In this document: one piece after another, positions 34,473 to 43,825 of the stretch
How the letters are laid out: the number at the start of each line of letters is the position of its first letter
Position numbering within the stretch: position 1 is the first letter of the stretch
DNA from: Glutamicibacter sp. B1
GTDB lineage: Bacteria > Actinomycetota > Actinomycetes > Actinomycetales > Micrococcaceae
Length of the DNA stretch: 64,000 nucleotides
Reading direction: 5' to 3'
Assembly (NCBI RefSeq): GCF_039602135.1
Contig: NZ_CP125942.1
Coordinates: forward strand, 1,550,001 to 1,614,000
The notes under the pieces: model-generated
What the model saw: only the letters and a program-made list of their open reading frames with translations
The model's database searches: none
What the model was told of the DNA's origin: nothing
Translations under genes and position numbers: made by a program

Positions 34473-35159
34473 ATGGACAAGAACAGCGCAACCAAACAGG
34501 ATGACAAGGCCAACGGACGTCAGCGCAAGATCCTGGTCAGTACCGCTGCCACTATTGCCGTCATTGGTGTTGCTGGAGGACTCATTCTTGCGAGTAATCA
34601 ATACTGGGCTCAAGCAGGATCTACGTCGACTGAACTGCAAGATAGCTTGGCCAACGTGGCCAAAGAGGATGCAGAAACCGGGGAAGATGTAAAAGTTGAT
34701 ACCCAGGCTCAAGTCATTAAGAATCTTGGGCAGCCAGGCAAGCTCACCGTGGATGGGGCAAAGAAACCATCCTTTGAAATCACCGTACACAGCGTCAAAG
34801 TCATGAACAAGTGCACTTTGCGAGGATTTGGCGAGCAGATCTCTCCGGATAACAAGTATTTCCTTGTCTTGGATGTTAGTGCGTCACTGGCTGCATCAGC
34901 ACAAGACGTAGTGGATGAAGAAATAGCCTTGATGCCACTTGATGCGTCCTCCTTTGGTGTTTCGCCAGGCGAGAACCGGAAAGTTTCCTACAACCTGAAC
35001 ACGATTGCTGCGTACTCCTGTGAGGTCAAGAATGCCTTGGATATTGCCGTAGGCGCGGGCGATGAAATTCGCGGCAATGTAGTTCTAGATTCGCCATACG
35101 CCACAGGCCAAGTTGTTTATGATCCAGATAAGACTGGCGGATGGACGTGGAGCTACTAG
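34473..35159 (+). CDS. Membrane-anchored extracellular protein of unknown function
   Basis: This 228-residue protein has a short basic cytoplasmic end and one membrane helix (about residues 23-45). An extracellular domain follows, with FEITVHSVKVMNKC near residue 105, a second Cys in AAYSCEVKNA and WTWSY at the end. The two Cys could form a disulphide. The strand pattern suggests a DUF4352/telokin-like immunoglobulin fold, a weak assignment. ATG start with AGGGGAG upstream, 17 bases after the SH3/GGCT gene, so the two are probably co-transcribed and exposed on the same surface. Confidence 0.65.
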   Translation: MDKNSATKQDDKANGRQRKILVSTAATIAVIGVAGGLILASNQYWAQAGSTSTELQDSLANVAKEDAETGEDVKVDTQAQVIKNLGQPGKLTVDGAKKPSFEITVHSVKVMNKCTLRGFGEQISPDNKYFLVLDVSASLAASAQDVVDEEIALMPLDASSFGVSPGENRKVSYNLNTIAAYSCEVKNALDIAVGAGDEIRGNVVLDSPYATGQVVYDPDKTGGWTWSY

Positions 35160-35378
35160 CCCGACAGAAAGTCGTAGGCCACGGGCGACACGCCCAAGCG
35201 ATGACGCGTTGAAAGACCGCGCGTCAGTACCATGTGTCCACGAACTGCTTTGTGTTATGCCTAGTCAAGGATTGTATTTCAGGCCTAGGGGAATGGTCGT
35301 GTTGCTGAAGCATTGATGTGCGAAAACTAAGATTCTCAGAAACCAGTCAGGGTTTACGGCAAGGATTTATTCGGAGCA

Positions 35379-35405
35379 AGGGCGCCCTAGCTTTTTGGGT
35401 GCCCT
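35379..35405 (+). terminator. Hairpin upstream of the acyltransferase gene
   Basis: A 9-base stem with one G-U pair (35379-35387 with 35397-35405) lies 220 bases after the preceding gene and 42 bases before the acyltransferase. A short TTT follows. It may end the upstream transcript or sit in the acyltransferase leader. The rest of the 35160-35446 gap shows no gene. Confidence 0.4.
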
Positions 35406-35446
35406 GCTTTGACAACGAACCCAGACGGTGAAGGATTCTGCCACTA

Positions 35447-37579
35447 GTGTCGTCCAATCAAGACTTGCCCCTGCCCGTTAAACAGGACCCGAAACCCAAA
35501 GGATTCCGTGCAGACATTCAGGGGCTACGCGCCATTGCCGTAGGCATTGTTGTCTTGTATCACTTCTGGGGACATTACCTTCCAGGCGGTTTTGTCGGAG
35601 TAGATGTCTTCTTCGTCATCTCCGGGTTCTTGATCACCTCCCACCTGATTTCTAAGCCACCTAAGACTCTCTTAGACGTCGCTCAATTTTGGATGCGACG
35701 CGTGAAGCGTCTGATTCCCGCGTCATTCCTGGTCATTCTTTGCAGTGTTGCAGGTATTTGGATCTTTGCCCCTCAGACTCTTTGGCAAGACTGGGGACTT
35801 CAAGCAATCGCTGCCACTTTCTACTTCCAGAATTGGTTCTTGGCATTAACCAAGGTCGACTACCTTGCAGAAGGGGACGCGCCAAGCCCGTTCCAGCATT
35901 TCTGGTCTCTCTCAGCAGAGGAGCAGTTCTACTTCGTCTGGCCGGTGCTAATCGGACTATTGGTGCTTGCTGCATTGAAGTATAAGAAGAATCCAAAAGC
36001 CATCATCCTTGGTGGCATAGGGGTGATCTTCCTTGTCTCCTTTGCCTACTCCATGTATGCCACAGCAACGGATCCCGGCGCGGCCTATTTCTCCACCTTC
36101 ACTCGTGTGTGGGAGTTTTCTGCCGGAGCACTCGTTGCTGCCTTGGGCGCCAAAGCGCACGCGGCCACCACTGACCGGTTAGCTTTGGTTGGTTCCTGGG
36201 GCGGCATTCTCGCTATTGCTTTTAGCGCCGTGATGTTCAGCGGACAGATGCCATTCCCCGGCTATATCGCAGCGATTCCGGTATTTGGTACCGTACTGGT
36301 CTTGCTGTGCAATTCCACGCACAAGTACTCGCCCAAGATCTTCTTAGACACCAAGCTATTCCAGTTCTTCGGTGACAACTCCTACGCCATCTACCTTTGG
36401 CACTGGCCACTACTGGTCTTAGTGCCATTCATGGTTGACGACTTCAAATGGCCACAGAAATTTGCGGCCTTAGCTTTGACGTTGATTCTGGCCGTTGCGA
36501 CACAAAAGTTGGTTGAAGTTCGCTTCAAAAAGTTAATTGATACCTCTGCAATACTTTCGGCTCCGCGCTTCTTGACCGCAGGTAGTTTGGTCTTGGCTTT
36601 GTTCGCCGGTGCCTTCTATATGACCAGTACACGAGTCACCGAAGACGCTCAGGACATCAACAAGTCCCTAGCCCAGGTTGAAAAAACCGTAGGGGATGAA
36701 TGCTTTGGAGCGTCGGCGTTGAGCGATAGCTGCGACAAGCCCGATGCTGCCCAAACTGCAGATCAACAGGTGGCTCCCGCACCAGTGGCGGCCAAAACCG
36801 ACAAGCCCGTCGTCTATAAAGACGATTGTTTTGCCAGCCAAACTACCGACTTCCAGGATCGTCCGGTCTGCCATTACGGTAAGGGCGATATCAAGGTTGC
36901 ATTGGTGGGTAACTCGCATGCAGGTCAGTGGTTCCCTGCACTGAATACGCTCGCTCAGGAGCACGGATGGCAAATTGATACCTATCTAGCGAATCGCTGT
37001 GCCATCATGGGCGAAGAACAGAAGTTTGATGACCAAGCCAGCGTTGAAGGGTGCGGTGATCTTGGCGGATGGGTGACCGATCAGATCAAGAAGGAAGATT
37101 ATGATCTGGTGATTACCTCCAACCGGCAATCCGTGCCGGTCAGTGGCCACAGTATGGAATCATCGCAGGATCCAGCCACCGATGCCTACGAAAAACTCAT
37201 GGGCGACTGGGCGGATACCGGTGCCGAAGTTGCGGTCATCCATGACACGTCATGGCCTGGAGCGACACTGGATAACGTACCCGACTGCGTAGCGAAAAAT
37301 TCGTCGGATCCAGATGAATGCAGCGGAGATGCCGATGAGTGGATCCCACAGGACCCTCAGATTGACGCCGTGAAGTCTCTGGATGATCCAGATATTGTGC
37401 AGGTGGACATGAATGACCAACTCTGCGAAGACGGCACATGCTATTCAGTGATCGGGGGAATTGTCGCTTACTGGGATCATTCACACCTCAGCGCCACTTA
37501 TGCTCAGTCTTTGTCTGAAACCTTAGGTTCACGGATGGAGAAGGCCTTGGATTCTGACAAATTATTCCCCGCGGCCTGA
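35447..37579 (+). CDS. OafA/YrhL-type acyltransferase with C-terminal SGNH domain
   Basis: This 710-residue membrane protein has an N-terminal acyltransferase-3 domain of about ten helices (residues about 20-390), with the catalytic region VVLYHFWGHYLPGGF and GVDVFFVISGFLI. A Pro/Ala/Lys-rich linker leads to an extracytoplasmic SGNH hydrolase-like domain, with VGNSHAGQW near residue 486 and DHSHLS near 683. The block I motif reads GNSH rather than the more common GDSH. Such proteins add acetyl or other acyl groups to wall or surface polysaccharides. GTG start. It may modify the glycopolymer encoded at 1-11 kb, which is inference from function rather than linkage. Confidence 0.88.
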   Translation: MSSNQDLPLPVKQDPKPKGFRADIQGLRAIAVGIVVLYHFWGHYLPGGFVGVDVFFVISGFLITSHLISKPPKTLLDVAQFWMRRVKRLIPASFLVILCSVAGIWIFAPQTLWQDWGLQAIAATFYFQNWFLALTKVDYLAEGDAPSPFQHFWSLSAEEQFYFVWPVLIGLLVLAALKYKKNPKAIILGGIGVIFLVSFAYSMYATATDPGAAYFSTFTRVWEFSAGALVAALGAKAHAATTDRLALVGSWGGILAIAFSAVMFSGQMPFPGYIAAIPVFGTVLVLLCNSTHKYSPKIFLDTKLFQFFGDNSYAIYLWHWPLLVLVPFMVDDFKWPQKFAALALTLILAVATQKLVEVRFKKLIDTSAILSAPRFLTAGSLVLALFAGAFYMTSTRVTEDAQDINKSLAQVEKTVGDECFGASALSDSCDKPDAAQTADQQVAPAPVAAKTDKPVVYKDDCFASQTTDFQDRPVCHYGKGDIKVALVGNSHAGQWFPALNTLAQEHGWQIDTYLANRCAIMGEEQKFDDQASVEGCGDLGGWVTDQIKKEDYDLVITSNRQSVPVSGHSMESSQDPATDAYEKLMGDWADTGAEVAVIHDTSWPGATLDNVPDCVAKNSSDPDECSGDADEWIPQDPQIDAVKSLDDPDIVQVDMNDQLCEDGTCYSVIGGIVAYWDHSHLSATYAQSLSETLGSRMEKALDSDKLFPAA

Positions 37580-37629
37580 AAACATGTAACCCCTCAAAGC
37601 GTCACCTCATAAATCACAGAATAAAACAC

Positions 37630-37669
37630 AGAGAAGCTACCGCTGGTTCATTCCAACGGTAGCTTCTCT
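37630..37669 (+). terminator. Rho-independent terminator of the acyltransferase gene
   Basis: A 13-base perfect stem (37630-37642 with 37657-37669) with a 14-base loop lies 50 bases after the acyltransferase stop and is followed by ACTTTTGG. Confidence 0.8.
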
Positions 37670-37781
37670 ACTTTTGGTTCTGCTCGCCTTTCTAAACTGT
37701 CCCTGCCAGGTGCCATCATCAGCAGTACCCGGATGCAATTGGGGGATCCGGGAACTCGCACCCATGAAATGGAGTAGAACC

Positions 37782-38423
37782 ATGAAAAGGTTCATGTGGT
37801 CGATGGCGACCATGAGCATTGTCCTAGCCTTGAGCGCCTGCGGCGTTTCCACCGAGGACTAGGAAGCTGCGCAAGCTTCAGCCTCTGCGCTGAATTCTGA
37901 GAAGGAAGAGCTTGTGGCGCAACTGGCAGATACGAAACAAACACTCGATACGGTTCAAGCCGAGGCTGATTCTCTTCGCGCGGCTGAAGAAGAAGCGGCA
38001 GCTTCAAAGAAAGCCGAAGAGAAGAAGGCCAAGGAAGCGGCCGAAAAGGCTGAGAAGGAAAAATCCAACAAGGCTAAGAAGGTCAGCAAACGCGATCTGG
38101 CTCAAATCGTGAAGAAGCCTGATGCCCATATTGATGAGAACGTCATCCTTTACGCGCGGATCACCCAGTTCGATTCAGGAACCGGACCCTGCTCATTCCG
38201 TGCGGACTTGAGCCACGCTTATGTGGGGAAGTACGACTACGATTACAATTCCATGTTCTCTGCCGGAGACGGACTCTTTAGTTGCGACATCTTGGATGAC
38301 TTCGTCGCAGATGACATCGTTCAGGTCACCGCTACGGTGCTCGGTTCGTTGACCTATGACACCACCATTGGTGGTTCAACCACGGTACCGAAATTCCAGG
38401 TGGTCAAAATCAAGCGAGCCTAA
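37782..38423 (+). pseudogene. Lipoprotein gene interrupted by an in-frame amber codon
   Basis: The frame begins at ATG 37782 with GGAG upstream and encodes a lipoprotein signal with lipobox LSAC (Cys20). It stops at TAG 37860-37862 (codon 27), then continues in the same frame for 187 codons to 38423. The continuation has an Ala/Glu/Lys-rich coiled coil (KKAEEKKAKEAAEKAEK) and a C-terminal domain of about 100 residues with two Cys (GPCSFR, LFSCDI), OB-fold-like in pattern. A single base change, such as CAG to TAG, explains it. GTG 37914 has AAGGAAGAG upstream, so a signal-less fragment might still be made. No precise function is recognised. Confidence 0.72.
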
Positions 38424-38736
38424 GGGCGCTGCTTAACTTATCCGGCGGTGTTGTTGACCGTGGATGCGCCGAGATTCCCAGCGATCCGGCGCATTCGTTG
38501 CCAACTTCACCGCCGATATTTTTATGCGTGAATCTACCGAAACAACAGTGAAACATTCACGAGAAGTAAACGTTACCCACAGGGGTGTCTTGATACACAC
38601 TGGAAACGAATCCGCGAGTGTATCGAAACATCCGTGGCGAAGAATGGACTCATCGCCGGGCCAAGGACACCGCAATTCTGCAGTAGGGCCCGACTCGCCA
38701 CCGATACACCGAACACCTTGAGGGGATGTGATCCAG
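38424..38736. other. Intergenic region upstream of amt
   Basis: This 313-base gap should contain the amt promoter. An 8-base dyad (38464-38471 with 38487-38494) could be a weak terminator for the broken lipoprotein gene. I looked for GlnR- or AmtR-type repeats and found none I can defend. No small gene is apparent. Confidence 0.35.
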
Positions 38737-39957
38737 ATGGAGTTGGACGTAGCCAGCTTATGGATCCTAATAGCAGCCGCGCTTGTCTTGATGATGACAC
38801 CGGCACTGGGAATTTTCTACGGCGGCATGACCCGCTCTACCGGCGTTGTGAACATGATGCTGATGAGCTTTTCTGCCGCAGCAATTACCGCAGTGGTTTG
38901 GGTGCTGTGGGGGTACTCATTCTCCGCTGGTGAACCAACCATCGCAGGCATCGTCGGAAATCCAATAAGCGATTTTGCCATGCACAATACCGAACAAGCG
39001 GACCTACTCTCTGCAGGATTCTCTGGCACCTTCGCCATGATTTCGGTGGCCATTATTTCTGGCGCCATTGCCGACCGTGCTCGCTTTGCGCCATGGCTCT
39101 TCTTCATCCCACTGTGGGTCACCCTGGTCTACGCACCGGTGGCCTTCTGGGTATGGGGTGGAGGATTGCTCTCCTCCGATGGTTTCCTTGGCAAGATCTT
39201 CGGAGAAGCCATTGACTTCGCTGGTGGTGCTGTAGTTCACACCAACGCTGGTATCGCCGCACTTGTCCTCGCACTCAAGCTCGGTCAGCGTCACAACTTC
39301 CACGATCGCCCTCAGCCACACAACACCCCACTGGTCATGCTTGGTGCAGGCCTACTGTGGTTCGGCTGGTTCGGTTTCAACGCTGGTGCCGCCACCACCA
39401 TTGAGCAGGCTGGTCTGATCTGGATCAACACCTTCGCAGCGCCAGGCGCAGCAGTTCTTGGCTGGATCCTCGTTGAAAAGCTGCGCGGGGAACGCGCCAG
39501 CTCGGTAGGTGTTGCCTCAGGCCTAGTCTCCGGTTTGGTTGCTATCACCCCTTCGTGTGCAGATCTGGCCCCATGGGCGGCACTACTGCTGGGTGTACTG
39601 GCTGGTGCAGGTTCGGCTTGGGCCGTCAACCTCAAGTGGAAGCTTGGTTACGATGACTCCCTGGACGTGGTCGGTGTTCACCTGGTTGCCGGTATCATCG
39701 GCACCCTCTTCCTCGGCTTCTTCGCGCTGCCAACCGAGGAAAGCGCTGGTGGCCTGTTCTACGGTGGCGGTCTCTCGCAGCTGGTTGCACAGTTCATGAC
39801 GCTTCTTGTAGTAATGATCTTCTCCGCGGCAATGACTTGGGTTATCGCTTCGGTGATCGGTAAGTTCAGCCCATGGCGAGTATCGGCAGATATTGAAATT
39901 GCCGGTATCGACGCCGCTGAGCACAACGATGCTGGTTACCAGCTGGCCTCTAAGTAA
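38737..39957 (+). CDS. amt: Ammonium transporter
   Basis: This 406-residue Amt/Mep/Rh channel-like transporter brings ammonium into the cell. It has 11 hydrophobic segments and family motifs: GIFYGGMTRS near residue 27, the first pore His in AVVHTNAGIAALV near 167, DVVGVHLVAGIIGT with the second pore His near 309, and GLLWFGWFGFNAG near 207. The start is ATG 38737 with AGGGG at 38721-38725; the GTG nine bases upstream is too close to that site. In many Actinobacteria amt is followed by glnB/glnK and glnD; here neither is present, and a perfect terminator and an ABC remnant follow instead. Confidence 0.95.
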   Translation: MELDVASLWILIAAALVLMMTPALGIFYGGMTRSTGVVNMMLMSFSAAAITAVVWVLWGYSFSAGEPTIAGIVGNPISDFAMHNTEQADLLSAGFSGTFAMISVAIISGAIADRARFAPWLFFIPLWVTLVYAPVAFWVWGGGLLSSDGFLGKIFGEAIDFAGGAVVHTNAGIAALVLALKLGQRHNFHDRPQPHNTPLVMLGAGLLWFGWFGFNAGAATTIEQAGLIWINTFAAPGAAVLGWILVEKLRGERASSVGVASGLVSGLVAITPSCADLAPWAALLLGVLAGAGSAWAVNLKWKLGYDDSLDVVGVHLVAGIIGTLFLGFFALPTEESAGGLFYGGGLSQLVAQFMTLLVVMIFSAAMTWVIASVIGKFSPWRVSADIEIAGIDAAEHNDAGYQLASK

Positions 39958-40021
39958 AGGGGTGGGAGCTGAAAAATAATAAGAACATGATCAAGGGGTA
40001 GGACATCAATACGATGTCCGG

Positions 40022-40058
40022 GAAACCGCCGGTGGGCCATGCAGCCACCGGCGGTTTC
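40022..40058 (+). terminator. Rho-independent terminator of amt
   Basis: A perfect 14-base stem (40022-40035 with 40045-40058) with a 9-base loop is followed by TTTATG. It lies 64 bases after the amt stop. Confidence 0.9.
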
Positions 40059-40202
40059 TTTATGTGCAATCCCGCGGTGGAACTTCGTTAAAGGCGACAT
40101 GAGTAAGTCATGGCAAACGTGTTGAGATAATTTTTCTTTCGTCTTTCCACTCCTGCAGATGGAACGAGCTGAGTTAATGCCTTTACCTAACCAGCGGAAT
40201 CA

Positions 40203-40696
40203 TGGTCCATGCCGGAGGAAGTCTGCCTTGCCTGTCTCTTGCGGACATTATCCGAGTGGGATGTCCGATCGGGCTCGCTGACTTTGGCCTCAGCACTTTG
40301 GACACACTGGTAGCCGGACTACCTACAGGATGGGATCACGGTGCAGGTCAGGGTGGGTCAAGACTGTACGGTGGCTAGCGTCAATTTGTATCCATCGCCC
40401 AAGCCCTTCTTAAACCTGCCCGGATACTGCTGGTGGATGAGGCCACCAGCGTGCTGGATACCGAGAACGAAAGCACGGTGGCGACGGCACTGGGCGATGA
40501 TCTCAGGTAGCGCACCCGTGTCATTGTCGCCCTTCGTCTGAGCTCAATACGTGCGGCAGACCGGGTGCTGTTCATGGGCGACGGGCACAGTATCGGGGAT
40601 GGGAGCATCCAGTAATTGTTAGCTGCCAAGGGGCGCTTCGCTGACTTCTGGGAGCAACAGTATGCGGCCGGTGCCTGGCACCTGGGGCACAACTGA
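40203..40696 (+). pseudogene. Remnant of an ABC exporter ATPase, three in-frame stops
   Basis: One frame, read from about 40203 through three stops to TGA 40694-40696, gives the C-terminal half of an ABC exporter nucleotide-binding domain. The order is LADIIRVG, LPTGWD, a decayed signature LYGG-stop-RQFVSIAQALL, Walker B ILLVDEATSVLD, an H-loop with His changed (RVIVALRLSS), then RFADFWEQQYAAG. Stops are at 40376-40378, 40508-40510 and 40613-40615. No Walker A or membrane domain is present. With several stops and a lost switch His it is clearly decayed, unlike the single homopolymer slips elsewhere. It occupies the place where glnB/glnD often lie in related genomes. Confidence 0.85.
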
Positions 40697-40835
40697 GTGC
40701 TGAAGTTACAGCCGTCTAGTGGTGGACCTCGTGGCGGCGGTTATCCCATGCTCTGATTCTTGATATTCTTATAAGTCGAGTCCTGTGCGTTTTTTGATGC
40801 GCACCACAAGACCTATCGAAAGAAGTGCCCGGCAC

Positions 40836-42398
40836 GTGTTTAATTCACTTTCCGATCGCCTGACATCAACCTTCAAGAATCTGCGCGGTAAGGGCCGCCT
40901 GACTGAAGCAGACATCGACGGTACCGTCCGCGAAATCCGCCGCGCCCTGCTCGACGCTGACGTTGCCGTCTCGGTGGTCCGCGCCTTCGTGGCCCAGGTG
41001 AAAGAACGCGCCCTGGGCGCCGAGGTTTCCGAGTCGCTGAACCCGGGCCAGCAGGTCGTTAAGATCGTCAACGAGGAACTCGTTGGCATCCTCGGTGGCG
41101 AAACTCGTCGCCTGAACCTGGCCAAGAACCCTCCTACGGTGATCATGCTCGCCGGTTTGCAGGGTGCCGGTAAGACCACCCTGGCCGGTAAGTTGGCCAA
41201 GCACCTGAAGTCTGAAGGCCACACCCCAATGCTGGTGGCCTGTGACCTTCAGCGCCCTAACGCTGTTAAGCAGTTGCAGATCAACGGTGAGCGTGCCGGT
41301 GTTCCTGTCTATGCACCACACCCGGGTGTCTCCTCAGAATTTGATACCCCTACCGGTGACCCGGTAGCAGTAGCTCGCGATGGTATCGCCGAAGCTAAGT
41401 CCAAGCTGCATGACGTGGTCATCGTTGATACCGCGGGCCGTTTGGGTGTTGACACCGAAATGATGGCTCAGGCTGCGAACATTCGCGCAGCCATCAACCC
41501 TGACGAAGTGCTCTTTGTCATTGACGCAATGATCGGTCAGGATGCGGTGAATACCGCACAGGCCTTCCATGAAGGTGTCGATTTCACCGGTGTGGTCCTC
41601 TCCAAGCTCGATGGTGACGCCCGTGGTGGTGCCGCCCTGTCGGTCGCCTCGGTTACCGGTAAGCCAGTGATGTTCGCATCCACCGGTGAAAACCTGGATG
41701 ACTTCGAGATCTTCCACCCAGATCGTATGGCTTCACGCATCCTGGACATGGGCGACGTGATGACGCTCATCGAACAGGCTGAGAAGAACTGGGACAAGAA
41801 CGAAGCCGAGCGTATGGCGAAGAAGTTCGCCGACCAGGAAGACTTCACCCTGGACGACTTCCTGGCGCAGATGGCCCAGATCAAGAAGATGGGCTCGATG
41901 AAGAAGCTGCTGGGCATGATGCCCGGTGCGCAGATTTCTCGCCAGCAGCTTGAACAGTTTGATGAGCGTCAGATCGACCGCGTGGAAGCCATCGTTCGTT
42001 CGATGACTCCACACGAACGTGTGGCACCAAAGATCATCAACGGTTCACGTCGCGCCCGTATTGCTAAGGGTTCGGGCGTCACTGTTTCTGAAGTGAACCA
42101 GATGCTTGAGCGTTTCACCGAAGCGCAGAAGATGATGAAGAAGATGGCCGCCGGTGGCGGTATTCCAGGCATGCCAGGTGCGGGCCGTGGTGCTGCTCGC
42201 AAGGCGAAAGCCAAGGGTAAGGGCAAGAAGCAGGTCAAGTACGGTAACCCAGCGAAGGCCGCACAGGCCCAGCTGGAAGCCCAGAACAAGAAGTCTTCGG
42301 CACCCAGCGGAGCATCCTTTGGCGCCGGCGCCAACCAGGACTTCGATCCATCAAGCCTGAACCTGCCAGCAGGTTTCGAGAAGTACTTGGGCAAGTAA
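40836..42398 (+). CDS. ffh: Signal recognition particle protein Ffh
   Basis: Ffh binds signal sequences and 4.5S/SRP RNA and docks on FtsY. The 520-residue product has an N domain and a G domain with GLQGAGKTTLAGKL near residue 105, DTAGRLGVD near 198 and SKLDGDARGG near 255. A Met-rich M domain carries GSMKKLLGMMPG near 350 and MLERFTEAQKMMKKM near 430. A Lys/Ala-rich tail follows. The start is GTG 40836 with GAAAGAAG upstream; 51 bases of open frame before it are rejected. From here to about 53 kb the DNA is noticeably more GC-rich. Confidence 0.97.
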   Translation: MFNSLSDRLTSTFKNLRGKGRLTEADIDGTVREIRRALLDADVAVSVVRAFVAQVKERALGAEVSESLNPGQQVVKIVNEELVGILGGETRRLNLAKNPPTVIMLAGLQGAGKTTLAGKLAKHLKSEGHTPMLVACDLQRPNAVKQLQINGERAGVPVYAPHPGVSSEFDTPTGDPVAVARDGIAEAKSKLHDVVIVDTAGRLGVDTEMMAQAANIRAAINPDEVLFVIDAMIGQDAVNTAQAFHEGVDFTGVVLSKLDGDARGGAALSVASVTGKPVMFASTGENLDDFEIFHPDRMASRILDMGDVMTLIEQAEKNWDKNEAERMAKKFADQEDFTLDDFLAQMAQIKKMGSMKKLLGMMPGAQISRQQLEQFDERQIDRVEAIVRSMTPHERVAPKIINGSRRARIAKGSGVTVSEVNQMLERFTEAQKMMKKMAAGGGIPGMPGAGRGAARKAKAKGKGKKQVKYGNPAKAAQAQLEAQNKKSSAPSGASFGAGANQDFDPSSLNLPAGFEKYLGK

Positions 42399-42424
42399 CA
42401 AGCCCGCCAGCTGCATAAACCGAC

Positions 42425-42465
42425 AACGCGCCATGGGAACTGACATAGTTTTCCCATGGCGCGTT
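42425..42465 (+). terminator. Rho-independent terminator of ffh
   Basis: A perfect 15-base stem (42425-42439 with 42451-42465) with an 11-base loop lies 26 bases after the ffh stop and ends in a run of T. Confidence 0.92.
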
Positions 42466-42539
42466 TTGTCTATCATGCGTTACCCCAAACTATGATTGAT
42501 AGTAGACCGTAACTTCACCAGTGAAAGGAATCTGCCTTC

Positions 42540-43733
42540 GTGGATTCGTCTGAGTTCAACTACCTCAACCTAGAGTTCATCTTCATGGGCGACAAGCCAG
42601 ACGCCGCAGAAGTTGTCCGCACCGCATTGGCAGATCGCCGCCTGCTGGGGTACATCGGGGGAGCCGTCGAACGAGAGTTTTCCACAGAGGTTCTGGCTGA
42701 GGTGGCCACCGTCAGTGAAGCACGCGATGCGGTGCTCTACCGTATTGATGCAAAGGGCAAACTGCGTGAAGGATCCCGTGTCACCAAACTGGTGCACGAA
42801 TTGAAGAACTCGACCGGTGCCAACTATGTGCTGGTGGACGGCGACGAGATCGACGGCCCGACTCCGGACGACGACATCCTCGGGGATCTCGGGGCAACCA
42901 ACGAGCTGCTGCACGGAGCCACCCTGAAAGCCTCGGAACTGGTGCTGGCCGCCGGTTTTGAGGACAACCAGATCACCGTCTGGGACACCGAATCCGGGCT
43001 CATGGCCATGCCGGCCCAGCCGGTCTTCTCCCCAGGGATTTCCCGCTCCAACCGGCCCTTCCTGTCGCTGACCCGCACCGGCAACGTCATCATGGCAACT
43101 GTTGAGGCTAAGCGCCCGCGCGGAGATCGCTTCGGCCCGGCACTGACCATGGTGCTGGATCTGGAACGCCAGGCCATTTTGGAACCGGAAGCGGACTCTC
43201 CCGCGGCTTCGCGCCTCAACGAACTGGATGGGCTGCTGCTGGGCATCGGCGAAGAAACAGTTGAACTGCTGGACGCCCTGATCTCTGACCCGAAGGCCCG
43301 CGAGGAAGCCCTGGCCCTGATGCATGGACCGGTTGACCTGGCCAGCATGAAGCGATTTGTCGCGTTGCTGGGCTTCGATGCTCGCAGCGTAGACTACCTC
43401 ACCGGCCGTCCCATCCCTGAGGACCGCCGGGTTATTTCCACCGGTGGCCCCTTTAGGAGCCTGCGCGCGGCACTGAACGAGCAGGAGCGCGAAGCCACTG
43501 GGCTGAAGCGAGTGCTCTTCCGTGCCGGATGGAATCCACAGGCGCTGATCGGTTCCGGCGCCCTGGTGCTGGCCTCGGGCATCGGTGTACATGCGCTGCT
43601 GGCCAAGAGCCAGAAGTTCGCTTGGCTGCCAAAGCCCGCGCGCCAGCTGCTGATGTTCGCCTGGTACGCCGACGGCGCGTTTTATTTGGGCAAGGGCATT
43701 ATCGATGCGGCCAGAGCCAAACGGGACTTCTAG
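42540..43733 (+). CDS. Conserved-looking protein of unknown function
   Basis: I do not recognise this 397-residue protein. It is acidic and Ala/Leu-rich. Residues 1-190 look like an alpha/beta domain, with FMGDKPDAAEVVRTAL near the start and ELVLAAGFEDNQITVWD near 132. The second half is helical and ends in a hydrophobic segment (about 336-357, ALIGSGALVLASGIGV) and a basic tail. There is no signal peptide and no catalytic motif that I can name. GTG start with AAAGGA upstream. It has its own terminators on both sides, so it is a single-gene unit between ffh and the acid-catabolism module. Its codon use matches its high-GC neighbours. Confidence 0.75.
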   Translation: MDSSEFNYLNLEFIFMGDKPDAAEVVRTALADRRLLGYIGGAVEREFSTEVLAEVATVSEARDAVLYRIDAKGKLREGSRVTKLVHELKNSTGANYVLVDGDEIDGPTPDDDILGDLGATNELLHGATLKASELVLAAGFEDNQITVWDTESGLMAMPAQPVFSPGISRSNRPFLSLTRTGNVIMATVEAKRPRGDRFGPALTMVLDLERQAILEPEADSPAASRLNELDGLLLGIGEETVELLDALISDPKAREEALALMHGPVDLASMKRFVALLGFDARSVDYLTGRPIPEDRRVISTGGPFRSLRAALNEQEREATGLKRVLFRAGWNPQALIGSGALVLASGIGVHALLAKSQKFAWLPKPARQLLMFAWYADGAFYLGKGIIDAARAKRDF

Positions 43734-43754
43734 ATCCTAGTCAACCGGAATGCC

Positions 43755-43801
43755 AACAGCGCGGGTGCGCAGCAAGCTAATTGCTGCGCACCCGCGCTGT
43801 T
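43755..43801. terminator. Bidirectional terminator
   Basis: A perfect 21-base GC-rich stem (43755-43775 with 43781-43801) with a GCTAA loop lies between the convergent unknown gene (ends 43733) and the acyl-CoA ligase gene (ends 43826). It is followed by TTCTTG on the plus strand. Confidence 0.9.
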
Positions 43802-43825
43802 CTTGATGGTTCGCGAGGGTGCCCT

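Noticed and set aside
38424..38736. GlnR- or AmtR-type operator before amt
   Set aside because: I could not find a pair of half-sites with the right spacing; only scattered partial matches exist.
42570..43592. Long minus-strand open frame opposite the unknown protein at 42540
   Set aside because: The plus-strand gene has a ribosome binding site and fits between two terminators; the minus-strand product is Gln/Gly-rich and has no start site.
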